Source: Brachycybe producta (lineage: Eukaryota; Arthropoda; Diplopoda; Playtdesmida; Andrognathidae). From it: a stretch of DNA of 64,000 nt. The translations under genes were made by a program, and so were the position numbers. The notes beneath the pieces were generated by a model. That model saw only the letters and a list, made by a program, of their open reading frames with translations. It had not been told where the DNA came from and searched no databases. Below are positions 44,455 to 57,449 of the stretch, one piece after another; positions within the stretch are counted from its first letter, which is position 1, and each line of letters opens with the position of its first letter. Where the stretch lies: the NCBI GenBank assembly GCA_036925085.1, contig JAUPFP010000124.1, forward strand, positions 124,001-188,000, read 5' to 3'.

Positions 44455-45421
44455 TTATGAATTGGAATCGTCGGTGGCTTCTGTTGCCGTTTTCTTAGAA
44501 GGTGTCGTCGAAGTCGAATCGCCGTCAGAATCGCCATCCAGAGTTTCGCTCGATTCTTCATGTTGTCTCTTCAACTTCCGCTGTTACAAAAGAAAATAAA
44601 ACGATTCGGAACAGAGTTCGAAAATGAGCGAAAAGAGAGAAGATAATAACGACCTTTGTTCTGTTTTCGACGACACCGTTGGCAGATGTGGGAAACATCA
44701 GCTTACGAGCTTTGGAAATCATTTCGTCATCCTTCAGCCAAGGATGATTCAAAGCATCGTCCGTAGTGAATCTCTTCATTGGATCGACGGTTAGGAACCG
44801 TTTAATCAAATCAATTGCTAAGAAAAAGAACGATGTTATGGCAAAAAATGAGACTAGTCGCATTTCCAACAGACCTTCGTTCGATATGACGGACCAAGCA
44901 TCTCTCGGAAAAGTGACACGTCCCTTTATTATCTGTTGAGGTAGCGGAAGGTCCGTGTATTCTTCCGAAAAGGGAGGATATCCGCTCAGACTGAACGAAA
45001 GATGTTAGTTATGCACGGTTTAGGAGAACGGTTCGCTCTAATCGTGTGGTTACCACATGAAGAGAATGACTCCGAGGCTCCAACAGTCGACCGCTTGCGT
45101 GTAACTTCCCGATCCCGCCGTCTTTAACACTTCCGGTGCCAAATAGTTTGGAGTTCCGCAGAAAGTTTTCATTAGGCTGTTGGCGTCCATGAATTTAGAG
45201 AGACCGAAGTCGGTCACTTTGATGAGCGTTTCGGTGTCGTCCGTCGCGAGCAACACGTTCTCTAACTGAAACGACAAACCAATTTCAAGTGAAAACGGTC
45301 AAAACGAAATGTCCCTTGACTCATTCGTCGGTAATCTTGATAACCTTCAGATCTCGGTGTGTGATTCCCTTTTGGTGGAGGTACTGAAAAACATGAAAGG
45401 ATTAAAAACGATTCGATTACA

Positions 45422-45457
<36 letters not shown>

Positions 45458-46895
45458 AGACGAAAAAAGGGTTTCCGGTACTTGAATGGAGATGACCAAC
45501 TGATAAAATAATAGTTTAGCATCCGGTTCGTCGATTCCGTTTGTACTTTTAACTCTGTTGAACAGGTCGCCGCCTTCTATCCTGCAACGTATTTCGCAAA
45601 ACTGATAAAAAGAGCATCGAAATGACGATTCTTTATGGAACTTACAATTCGAGGAATATAAATAGTGTGTCTGTCGTGTCGATCACATCTTCTATGTCTA
45701 CGATACACGGCTGAAACGATCCAGAATAAATAATCGAAATCGTTTCTTTCGAGAGTAATTTTAAATGACAAACAATCCTCACGTGTTTTAGAGCCCTGAG
45801 AATGGTCACTTCGTTCATGAGGTGAGATGAAGATAAATTCTAAGGAACGTTATCGAACGAGAAATAGAATCGAATCGATTTTCGATCAGAGACGGAATTT
45901 GTGACTTACGAGGGCCGGAGTCCTTCCTCCCATCGAAAAGGTCTTCTTGGATATGATCTTAATTGCACATTTCTTACAAGTTCCTTTCTCGAATCCAAGC
46001 CTCACTTCGCCACACGCACCTCTTAACGAGGGAAGAGTTTTCCGATATAGTTTTCAGAAGACGAAGGATAGAGAGATGATGAGAACTCACCGACCGATTT
46101 CGCGCGAGACCGTGTACCTACTACGAACTTCTTCCGGGAATTGCTCGTCCTCCTTCGCATTCAGGTCCAAATATACGTATGCTGCGGAATAATCGACGGC
46201 GCATTAATTCACTCGTCACATTCACATGTAAATCGTTTTAACCTCTGTTCTGTGAGGTTGCCAATGCTATTTCGTCGTTGTTATTCAGAACTTGCTTCTT
46301 GGTTTTGCCCAGTTTGGTTCCGTTCACGAACGTTCCGTTGCTGCTCGTGTCCTCCAGACAAGTGTGACAACCCTTTGCCGTGTTTTCCTATAGACAAGTA
46401 TCAATTATTATGAGAAGAGAATCGGTTGTCTTGATGGCGAAGAGGCGTATCATAATCGAACCCTTTTGAGCACGAAGTGGACTTTGCTATAAACCAAGTA
46501 TTTGGACTGGTTTCGTGACTTTGGATCGTGAAAGGAGACATCGCAGTTGTCGCCACGTCCAAACACATAGCACAGTTTGCATAGATCTAGCGACAACGGT
46601 TAAAACGGAAAGAAAATATAGATTACCCGGGGGGGATATGTGGATGGTGTTTTTTTTTTCTTTTTTCTATACCTACAGCGGCGAAGTCGGCTCCAACCGG
46701 GAGCAATCGTCCCCAGGCAGGGTCCTTCTTCTCTTGTTGTGAAGCGTTGTCGTCCTCTTCGGAATAGACGGCGGTGTCAGACACGTCCAGTGTCTCCATA
46801 CTACACAAGGTATTGGCCGAAGCGGACTGGCTTTGGGACTGTGGCTGGCTCCCTCCATCCACTCCGCCTCCTCCGTTTGATTCATCTTGGTGCAT
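44455..46895 (-). CDS. CHEK2: CHK2-type DNA-damage checkpoint kinase (FHA + Ser/Thr kinase)
   Basis: The family is activated by ATM after double-strand breaks and phosphorylates cell-cycle and repair targets in the nucleus. The N-terminus has an SQ cluster ([10 protein letters not shown], then ASQQE), the usual ATM target region. An FHA domain follows with [19 protein letters not shown] and [15 protein letters not shown]. The kinase has the Gly loop ending GACGEV, the lysine in [20 protein letters not shown], the DFG motif in [21 protein letters not shown] in the activation segment, [12 protein letters not shown] and HPWLKD. After it come RKLKRQ, a likely nuclear signal, and an acidic, Ser/Thr-rich tail. 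The catalytic loop joins as HRDLKLEN, with Leu where Pro is usual; the catalytic Asp, Lys and Asn are kept. The start is taken as the ATG at 46895, which precedes a Gly-rich stretch; an upstream in-frame ATG at 47000 cannot be excluded. Introns are 50-90 bp. Confidence 0.92.
45426..45452. repeat. (GA)n microsatellite in a CHK2 intron
   Basis: An uninterrupted run of GA dinucleotides. On the CHK2 coding strand it is a CT run near the acceptor side of its intron. Confidence 0.75.
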
Positions 46896-47642
46896 TACAA
46901 TTTCTTCGTTGTGTTTGATTTCAATATGTCTAAATTCCACAGAGTGATGAAAGAAAGAAAAAGACAGATCATGAAAGGTTAACCTAAAAGTAAAAAACAC
47001 AACAAACCTCTTTTAAGTTAAAGAGTCGAATAATAAGCACATTGGCAGGACAGCCGTCAAATGTGAATCGGCGTGACTCGTGTCTGGTGACTAGAAATTA
47101 CTATGCGATGTTAACACAGTGCGCACCGCTTGAGTGCTCTGAACTAATAACTAATTGTTTCTAACCTTGGTTTCTCTTCTGTTTTCTAACAAACTTTAGG
47201 ATAGCTTTGGGTGGGCTTAGAATTTCTAATTAAGTTTAAAAGTTAAAATCTTTCTTTGAAATTAAGAAATTATTAAGTGAAAGGTGGGTGAAACCTAATA
47301 TGGCGTCTTCTTGCTTCGTATTTCAATGGAGATGACGCCATTTTTAGTTACCCGTCGAGTCAAAACTGGTTTAAAAAATCTGACGTCATGTCTCGTATGG
47401 CAGTCATAATTTGTTTGTTTCGATATATCGATCAGTTGTTTGATCGATGCCATTGCTGTAAAATGGGCATGCGCCAAGGTTGGTAGAGGTTTGCGACACG
47501 ATATAACTCAGCGGTGGTGGGGGTGAAGTAACATGTCACTTCAATTATACGTTTCAATGAGTGTGGCGCCATTTTCGTTCACCCGTTTAACTAATACGAT
47601 GTTCGTTAGACAGCCATATGTAGACAGCTTCAGAATTTCTTT

Positions 47643-47769
47643 GGCTCCTCCCTTTTATGAGGAACGGCAACGTCTAATTGGTTTGTTATTTGATTTGACG
47701 TCACATGCCCCACCCTTTTCAATTTCTAATTGGTTAATATTTGGTATGACGCTTATAAAAAGGCGAGGC
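47643..47769. repeat. Diverged relative of the 43-bp-arm foldback
   Basis: GGCTCCTCCCTTTTATGA, GGCAACGTCTAATTGGTTTG, TTGACGTCACATGCCCCACC and CTAATTGGTTA repeat the order of blocks seen at 39706-39848, but with many substitutions and broken arms. Confidence 0.65.
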
Positions 47770-47805
47770 AAACGAGTGTATTTTACTGCGCTTACTTGCC
47801 TGTGA

Positions 47806-48036
47806 TATTCTGTCTTTCAGAAGAGCAAAATTAAGTGAGACTAGAAAGAGTTTTAAAAACTAGACGGGTAGCTCAAACAATTGAGGTTATTTTCATCATG
47901 TTGATATCTTTCAAAATAAACTTTTTATAGACAAAATTTTATAAAATGTTATCTGCGTTATTTTAAAGCTTATTTTTGAAAAATATTAACATTAAGTGAT
48001 CTGGTTATCCTTCTAGTTTCGAAAACACATTCACGT
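47806..48036. repeat. GAAACTAGAAGGGTAGCTC family, copy k
   Basis: TCTGTCTTTCAGAAGAGCAA, AAAACTAGACGGGTAGCTCA, ATGTTGATATCTTTCAAAAT and, on the right, ATCCTTCTAGTTTCGAAAAC are present in the same order as in copies f and l. Confidence 0.75.
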
Positions 48037-48104
48037 TCTGCTCCATATATTATTATACCTGAAAGTTTAATTAACAGTTTCTATTAAACTAATCATTAAA
48101 ATAT

Positions 48105-48110
48105 TTTATT
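48105..48110 (-). terminator. Poly(A) signal of GPR143
   Basis: AATAAA on the minus strand, about 96 bases after the GPR143 stop. Confidence 0.55.
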
Positions 48111-48205
48111 AGCCAAAATATACAAAGTTATAGTTAATTTTCTTATTGTTTTAATATTTATGCTTGTTATGTAATAGATGGGGTGGTCGTCGTCGTCTCT
48201 CCTCC

Positions 48206-49890
48206 TCATTCGCTGCTGCTTCCGTACGATCTTTGGCCGTTGACGACCAAAGGAGTTCGTTCTCCTGTATCGTTTCTCGATACGATTTCAGGAAGAGGAG
48301 TTATGCTGGATGGAAGGAAAGAGAGTGTTTTGAGGAGGACCCCCTTCAGAAGCATCCGAACGCCTCCAATCCCTTCCCAACTTCGATATACGAGACTGTT
48401 GAGAACGGCTTGTAATGGATTGAGAACGGCCTAACAAAATAATCGGTTTCTCTTTATATAGTTATTTTGTATTGAAGGTATCGATCTTTTTTTAATAATT
48501 ACCATGATGTACCAAACAGTGACGATCGTACTTCTGATTTCAGTGAGTCTGTACCACATCGTCCACAGCAAAAGGCTGTTTACCACGTTCGGCAACCAAC
48601 TGAAAAACACGGAACGAGTGACACTTTCAAAAGGTGTGTTCGAACAGACAAATCGCTCACCAGACGTAGAAGACGAGGACAATATCGAAGAACTTCTGGT
48701 TCAGTGCGGTTGCCAATTGCCTCTCTTGATGGCTGAACATTCCAAAACTCTTCGTCAACAGTTCATTCACTAATAAGCCATATCAAAGAAATGAAAAACC
48801 GTTTTATCGTCTCTTCTATGTTTTGTGATTCTGTTCTTCAATTACCTTGTCTAGAGGAAACGATGTAAAGGATCGGATTTCCAATCATGGTGACGAGCAT
48901 TGGAATCTGGTTACACAAGTAGTTTGGAAGGACGTGAGAGACATCGTGACGACAACTACACAGTCCATTTTATTTCGAACCGTTAGAAGTTCGATTCGAT
49001 CGAGTAGAAAAAGTGAGACACTTACTTTAGATTGGGTTTGTACAAGAGGGAGAGTCCCACGGTGGACGTCACGGCCGGTGTAATCCAACTCAGAAGGTGG
49101 TACACGAGAGATTTACTAGAATATTCCAATTGAGAAATAAGAAAACAAGCACCAAACTCGTAAGAGGGGAAGACGGACAGACCCTTGTTTACGATGGAGG
49201 ACCAGGTACATGTCGATTGCGTAACAGAGATTCCAGAAGTAGGTGGCTGTGTAGAAATACTGGATCCATCCCTACAGATAAATGTATATATTAAAGAGCG
49301 TTAGCCGAACTGATCTGAAGATCGAGGTGCTCGATCTTAAATACCGAAATGAGAGCACAGAACAATCCTCCGTTGTTGTTTTCGATGTCGTCGGTGACTC
49401 TGATGAGCCAGTAACTGGATCTTATCAAGATTCCTGTTAAGAAAACACAATAAATATCAGTTGTTGTCATCGTTTGTTGTGATGTGGATTGCTTTCTCTA
49501 ACCGATGGCCGCTTGAAGATCGGCGAAAGCCAACCAAGCGATGATCCTCCTCTGTCTCGCTCCCGAGAATTGGAGTTTCTTGAAGGTGGAGACCCTCTCT
49601 GGACGAGGCAGCAGTTGGTAGGCGGCTCCCACGATGCTCAGAAGGGAGGAGAAGATGCAGACGATCGTGTACCAGTCTACCCTGAAGTCGAGGGTGCTGT
49701 CGATGCCGACACCACTACTGTCCACCACGCAGCAGAAGGTATCCATCGTCGGAGAGGTCATCGGTGGGCACGACACCTGGCTCCAGCACCCGCCTGGAAA
49801 GATAGTAAGTGCCTTGTGGTTAGCTAAGCCACGTTCACATTCGACCGAGGAATCTAAGGACGAGCTGCTGATCGGATCATCATCGGCCAT
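48206..49890 (-). CDS. GPR143: GPR143/OA1-type seven-transmembrane receptor (8 exons)
   Basis: In vertebrates GPR143 is an intracellular (melanosome and endolysosome) GPCR that controls pigment organelle biogenesis. Exon 1 (49890-49503) has an acidic N-terminus, MDTFCC, TM1 (WYTIVCIFSSLLSIVGAAYQ) and ARQRRIIAWLAFADLQAAIG. Then come LIRSSYWLIR and LFCALIS, and next GWIQYFYTATYFWNLCYAID with MYLVLH (TM3). LVYHLLSWITPAVTSTVGL (TM4) and CRHDVSHVLPNYLCNQIPML with NPILY (TM5) follow. GMFSHQERQ with KFFDIVLVFYV (TM6) and CWLPNVVNSLLL come next, and the last exon AVLNPLQAVLNSLVY (TM7) ends in SSSE. Each block aligns in order with OA1, including the characteristic W-rich TM3 and NPLQ in TM7. The pairing with the reductase gene is divergent, 636 bases between start codons. 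Confidence 0.9.
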
Positions 49891-50416
49891 TGTCCTAAGC
49901 TTCCTTACAATCTCCGTCCTACTCTCTCTCTTTCGAGTGTGTTCGAAAGTGCAATTGAAAACACATAAACGGAAATTAATACCACGTTTCTCAAGATCAA
50001 GTGCTACTTATGTAACCACATATCTTGTGACCTTTCCCCCTTTACATGACAGTTATGTACTCAAGAGTGGATTAATAGATCCTGTGTGTATGTTTTAATG
50101 GTCTTGGGTTTTTGTGCGTGTGTTTAACTGTCTTATGACAAATAACAGGCGGCCTATGAGTCGCAATTACATAAACATTAATTAAATAACTAATGAGTTG
50201 TCTCGTCGTTTAAAGGACATCTCCATTTAAATGCAATTAACATGGATAACAATCTACTTTGATGATAAGCACCTAATTAAAGTTTGACATGCGACGCGCC
50301 TCAGTCCCTCGATCTTAAAAAAAAACCCTTTTGCAGCAATACCAACGACCGCGTGGTCTCCTTTAAATTTCCCGCCAATTTCTCTCCTAATTGGCTTGCA
50401 CGAGAAGCGGCGCGCG

Positions 50417-50511
50417 CACGTGATGCGATAACCCTCCAAACGAGAAAATAAGATTGCGTAATGATAACCGGTTACGTAATCGTATACATACATCATCGGT
50501 TATTACGTAAT
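50417..50511. promoter_or_regulatory. Divergent promoter block: E-box and three TTACGTAA-like sites
   Basis: CACGTG at 50417-50422, ATTGCGTAAT at 50453-50462, GTTACGTAAT at 50471-50480 and ATTACGTAAT at 50502-50511 lie within 95 bases just before the TXNRD start. RTTACGTAAY is the consensus of PAR-type and related bZIP factors; CACGTG is the bHLH E-box. The sites lie between divergent GPR143 and TXNRD, so they may serve either gene. Confidence 0.5.
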
Positions 50512-50526
50512 CGGTGATCGCCCAAG

Positions 50527-53177
<2,651 letters not shown>

Positions 53178-53636
53178 TTTTCTAACTGGATTTTGATCCA
53201 TTCTCGACATCGACTGCCTTGTTATTTCCACTACTTAAAAACGGTTCTGTTGATGTTTTTATGGACAGAATCCAGTTATTTTGTCTGTTAGCCTTAAAGC
53301 GAGTTATTTCCGACTCGAATAAGAATGACGTCGAAGTTAGAAATTCAAGCATTACTTGGAATAACTGTGACCGATGACGGTCGGAAAAAACTACTTAATA
53401 GTCATTAGTCATGATTTTTATTAATTAAATCGATTTATTTGAATTGTTTGAAAAAAATTGTTTAGTCACTTTTGATTTGAAGAGAGAAATTATATCAGAA
53501 TTTATAAGTAAGTCCTTTCTGACGATCGAGACTTAAGTGATCGATCGTTCGTTCGTTTCTTCTTTGAGAGAGATGGACGGACTATTTATTAGTCTTGCGC
53601 TCGTGACGTCTTCGATCTTAACTGAGCTGGAGAACT
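53178..53636. other. Convergent 3' region of TXNRD and MMP
   Basis: It should contain the SECIS element of the plus-strand gene. An ATGA at 53326 stands before a hairpin (AGTTA/TAACT stem with an inner TTCAAG/CTTGGAA stem), but I could not fit the full SECIS core with its GA pair and apical AA. ATTAAA at 53424-53429 may end TXNRD. AATAAA on the minus strand at 53585-53590 may end the metalloproteinase transcript. Confidence 0.5.
53585..53590 (-). terminator. Poly(A) signal of MMP
   Basis: AATAAA on the minus strand, 47 bases after the metalloproteinase stop. It implies a very short 3'UTR and no overlap with the TXNRD message. Confidence 0.5.
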
Positions 53637-55921
53637 TCAGGGTTTTCTTTGTTGTCCGTTATTGGCAACGTGTTGATGACGCGACTTGTGTTTGTTCACC
53701 TGAATCCTTTGCTGTTGTTCTTCGAGACATCCGAACCAGTACTGAGTAGTCGACAGCGGATAATGTTCGTCAACGTGAACTTTTTTGTCGTTGAATCGGT
53801 AGAAGTTCTTTCCCAGGAAGAAGTACGTGTGCCCTACGAAGTGAGACAAACGATGTAGAAAGTGCCTTAACTCTGGTTAATAATCTTTATACCATCTTTC
53901 CATTTGAAGGCCGTGTCGACTGGATACGGAATTCCTCGCCACCGACTCATTCCGTGTGGATAATTAGGATCCATCTTCTGTACAGTTCCGTTGTAGCGCC
54001 AGTATTCACTTCCACTCAAGAAGTACGTCTTCTGATTCTTTCCCCAAATGAAAGCGGCGTCCAGTTTGTTGACGTATGAGGAGATGCCCAGATCGGTTAA
54101 CGTGTGAGGATATTTGTTCACAAAGTTCATTCCGTCGAACGTGAAGACGTTACGACCTGAATAACAGCCGAAAAAGGATGACGAATTCCGAATACGAGGG
54201 ACCCTCGATCTCGTGTTTACTTACCGGAGTAAAAGTGAATGTGACCGTCTTTGTCGTTCTCGTAAGCGGCATCTATTCGTGCGATCGGTTTCGGAAAGTC
54301 AAACATGTAACGGAATTTTGTCGGATATCCACTCTGAATTATTTTTCTTTCTCGGAATCGCCACATGTACTAAAAAGAGAACTTTTCTCTCGCCAGGCTT
54401 TCTTATTGTTCTCGATCAAATCGGACACTTACCTCATCTTTGAAAACGAACAGTTCTCCTCTGAGAAGAGCCATCGAATCGTACAATCCGTCACAGATGT
54501 CGGGAACAATGGCTGTTGGAGTGGTGGTCGTGGTCGGCGGTGGAGGTGATGTCGCCGTAGTTTGTACCTGGTCGTCATCTTCGTGATCTCGGTGACCGTC
54601 TGCGTCGTTTTCTTCTTCATCGTGACCAGGGTCGTATCGATCTTCGCCGTCATTTTTTGAATCTTCTTCGTCATCCGATGTAGGTTCGATTTCGTCACCG
54701 TTTTCTTTGTTGTGGTCGATGTCTCCATCCTCGAATTGAGCGCGAACTATCGCAGTATAAGAATGTTAGCACCAAATTCACTTATAATGTAACAGCGTCG
54801 CGTTAAGATGGTTTATGAACTGCTGATTATGGCGATGTTTACACATTAAAACCAGCTTACACTCACCGTATAAGTCGTACATCGCCAGGATATCGTCGTA
54901 TCCTAATCTGAAATTGGGACTGTATCCCTTGTAGTATGGGAACATGATGGACTGGGGATCCGGAGAATGAGCCAAACCCAAACTGTGACCCAGTTCATGT
55001 GCAGCAACAGTGAAGAAGTCGACCCCTTTTTCGGATGAAAGCAAACGATTTGAATATAGAATTCTAATTAAGAAAGACTGAAAAAGAAAAAGTTAATATT
55101 TACCATCTCCTGGTCCCACCGTCCAGTCTTCGTCATCGTCAAAGTGAACGTCGCCACCGTACGCTCCGAAATCGTATGGGAAATAGGCATGAGCCAAAGT
55201 GTTGCCCATTCCGTCGAAAGGATAACCGTCTCCATGTGGACCACGAGCGAAGGCAACCACGATATCGGCGTTGATGTTGTCCTCTTGGAAAGTGAACGTC
55301 ATTGGAGAATATTCACTCCAAACCTTGAACGCTCTGGACAGTTCGCTCAGGATCACTTCGCGGCTGCCCAATTTAGGTGTCCAATTGGCCAAACTTTTAT
55401 ATTTGAAAGGGAAAAACGACATGTGACGAGTTGAGATTAAGAGAAGGGATTTTATATTCATATAAGAGCCCTACAAGTAACTGAGGTGTCTTCTGGACCA
55501 CCCTTGAGATGCTATGATGTAACGGCGTTCTCGCCGTCCACCGGACGTCGTTTCGTTCGTCTGTGGACGAATGACATCTGGGACACCGCATCTTGGTTTC
55601 TGCATCAGATCTCTTGTCAGATTGTCCATTCGACCAGTCACTGGAATGCCACCAAAGTTTTGCATCTGCTTAACGGCTTCAATGACAGCGTCTTGTTTGT
55701 ACAAAGCTTCCGTCATCGGATCGGACGGTTCCAGGTAACCGAATTTCTGAAAGAATTTGATCTGCCACCCGTAGCCTCGACATTAGTTCATTCTAAAATG
55801 ATTTGTGTTTTCCTCCAAGTCTTACCTCCATTGCATTGGGTAGATCTTCCTTTTTAAGAGGTAATCCGGAAGTGTTGAAAATGATTGTCAACATGACACC
55901 GATGGCAATGCCCACGGACAT
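53637..55921 (-). CDS. Secreted matrix metalloproteinase with hemopexin domain
   Basis: The start ATG (55921-55919) opens a short hydrophobic leader. The propeptide contains the cysteine switch PRCGVPD, followed by GGRRERRY, a furin-like site. The catalytic domain reads KSLANWTPKLG...FARGPHGDGYPFDG...GDVHFDDDEDWT, the zinc motif HELGHSLGLAHS and the Met-turn SIMFP. After YDLYG the hinge (about 54740-54560) is unusually long and acidic (for example EPTSDDEEDSKNDGED), then Pro/Thr-rich. A hemopexin-like propeller follows, from ICDGLYDSMALLRGELFVFKDE to a Cys near the end (QYWFGC). The first and last Cys probably form the usual disulfide. No GPI signal or transmembrane helix follows; the chain ends in a polar Gln/Lys/Arg-rich tail. 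The gene faces TXNRD tail to tail and ANKFY1 head to head. Confidence 0.93.
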
Positions 55922-57449
55922 TGGTGGTGGTAGTCGTTTGGGTTTTTTCTATTCCTGTCTTTTCAGATAGATGTATTTCTTGTTGTGACTCTTCCCGGTA
56001 GCTACCAAAATAAAAAAACCGAGCAAATTTGATGCTCCCTGGACCACTTTAGATTCAAGCGTCAAATCCAAGGACTTGTTTTTGGCTGTTTATGTTAAGT
56101 GACCTCTTGATTTTGAGAGGTTAAGGATGATTAGAATGAATGAGAACAACATTAAAGATCTCTCTCTCTCTCTTTCTCTTTCTGTTTCTTATTTGACGAC
56201 GATGATCAAGCTGTATTTATAACAAATGCAAGTCGCAACCTCTTCTCTCTCTCAATCTTTTTTGTCGTCGTCGTCGTAAGATGGAACTACTGGAACTGCA
56301 TTTTACGAGAAGTGGAGCAAAGTGAGGAGTAAGTTAACTACACACATAAACTTTAATACATTTTAATTTGGTCAGACTTTTATAACTTTTCCTAATTTGT
56401 CATTTCCTGGGTTGGGGCAATATGCAAGCAAACAAAATTAGAAAATAGAAGAACCGAAAAGAGTGTGGTTGGGGAGCAAGGGGGGTGGGGGTTGGGGGAA
56501 TATATATTTATTTATGGTTTCTACTGTATTTCAACACTTTGTTTAGTCCATTAGTCACATCAGACGGTGGTTTTAAAAAGACTAAACAAAGAGGGAGGAA
56601 ATTCTTATTGCATTACAGTAATACATTTCTGAAGAAAAATGAAATATCTAATACAAGTTTTTTGATTCTTTGTTTATTCTGATAATAAAAAATAAATAAA
56701 TGTGAATCATATTTTCTATACAAGTTTTTTATATTTAATAATTAATTTTTTTTTATGAAAAATAAATTAATAAAAATATTACTATTTATATGGATATTAT
56801 TTAAGTTTTGTTTATCGTTAAAGCAGGACGTCGATAATTGCTTTTCGCCGCTTTTTTTAATGTGAGTTCGATTATATGAACTTTATCGGAACTATATGCA
56901 TGTCGGACTTTAAAGTTCCGATAGTCGACGTTCTTACTGTATTGTAATTTAATAAAGTTTAATTATATAACTTTTATATTAAATTATATAAATATTGATA
57001 TTTTAATAATCAATATCGAATTGAACTTACGTAGACAATAATAATTAAGAACAATTTCCGATAATTTTCGTTTATTCTTATTTATTAAATTGCTAATTCT
57101 TATCGAGAAATACTTTAATTATTATTTTTCTATTGAAAAAGACATTTAAATTTCGCGCCATAAAAATGAGATTATTGATTAACTTTATCGATCCATTTGT
57201 GCCGCGTAACTTAACCGCTAACAAACTAGTCGGCGATCGACCGCCGTTTCTACATTGCAACTTTGATTAGTTCAGTTTATTTGCATGGCTTATAGATTTC
57301 ATTTTTTATTTTGCTTTAAATGTTTGCTATTTTTTTTGATAAACTCCAACTCTATTTTGAAATATGTTTTATGATTTGAACGTACTTGTTGAATTACTGA
57401 GCCGCCGCCGTTGACAATTTTGTTTGTCGGCGCATTTAGGCGGACCAAA
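55922..57449. other. MMP-ANKFY1 divergent intergenic region
   Basis: 1.5 kb, very AT-rich (56500-57150), with (TC)n at 56157-56180 and GTC repeats at 56261-56277. The bases before ANKFY1 (57400-57449) are GC-richer with GCCGCCGCCG. No TATA box or exon was seen. Confidence 0.5.

Larger units (their letters stand above)
46896..48205. other. GPR143-CHK2 intergenic region
   Basis: It contains two related blocks, TTTCAATGGAGATGACGCCA at about 47320 and TTTCAATGAGTGTGGCGCCA at about 47550. It also holds the diverged foldback 47643-47769, a foldback copy at 47806-48036 and the GPR143 poly(A) signal at 48105. No exon was seen. Confidence 0.5.

Noticed and set aside
48183..48434. Plus-strand 83-codon frame
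   Set aside because: It is the complement of the last GPR143 exon (AVLNPLQAVLNSLVY...).
48504..48773. Plus-strand 89-codon frame with a signal-peptide-like start
   Set aside because: The minus strand of the same bases encodes two GPR143 exons (GMFSHQERQ... and CWLPNVVNSLLL...) that match the receptor in order; the hydrophobic start is the complement of TM coding sequence.
53326..53380. Candidate SECIS hairpin for TXNRD
   Set aside because: Not annotated as a SECIS because the ATGA and GA pair do not fall opposite each other on a continuous stem and there is no AA in the apical loop.
54429..54728. Minus-strand Thr/Lys-rich 99-codon frame
   Set aside because: It is an out-of-frame reading of the acidic MMP hinge exon; the in-frame reading joins the catalytic and hemopexin domains.
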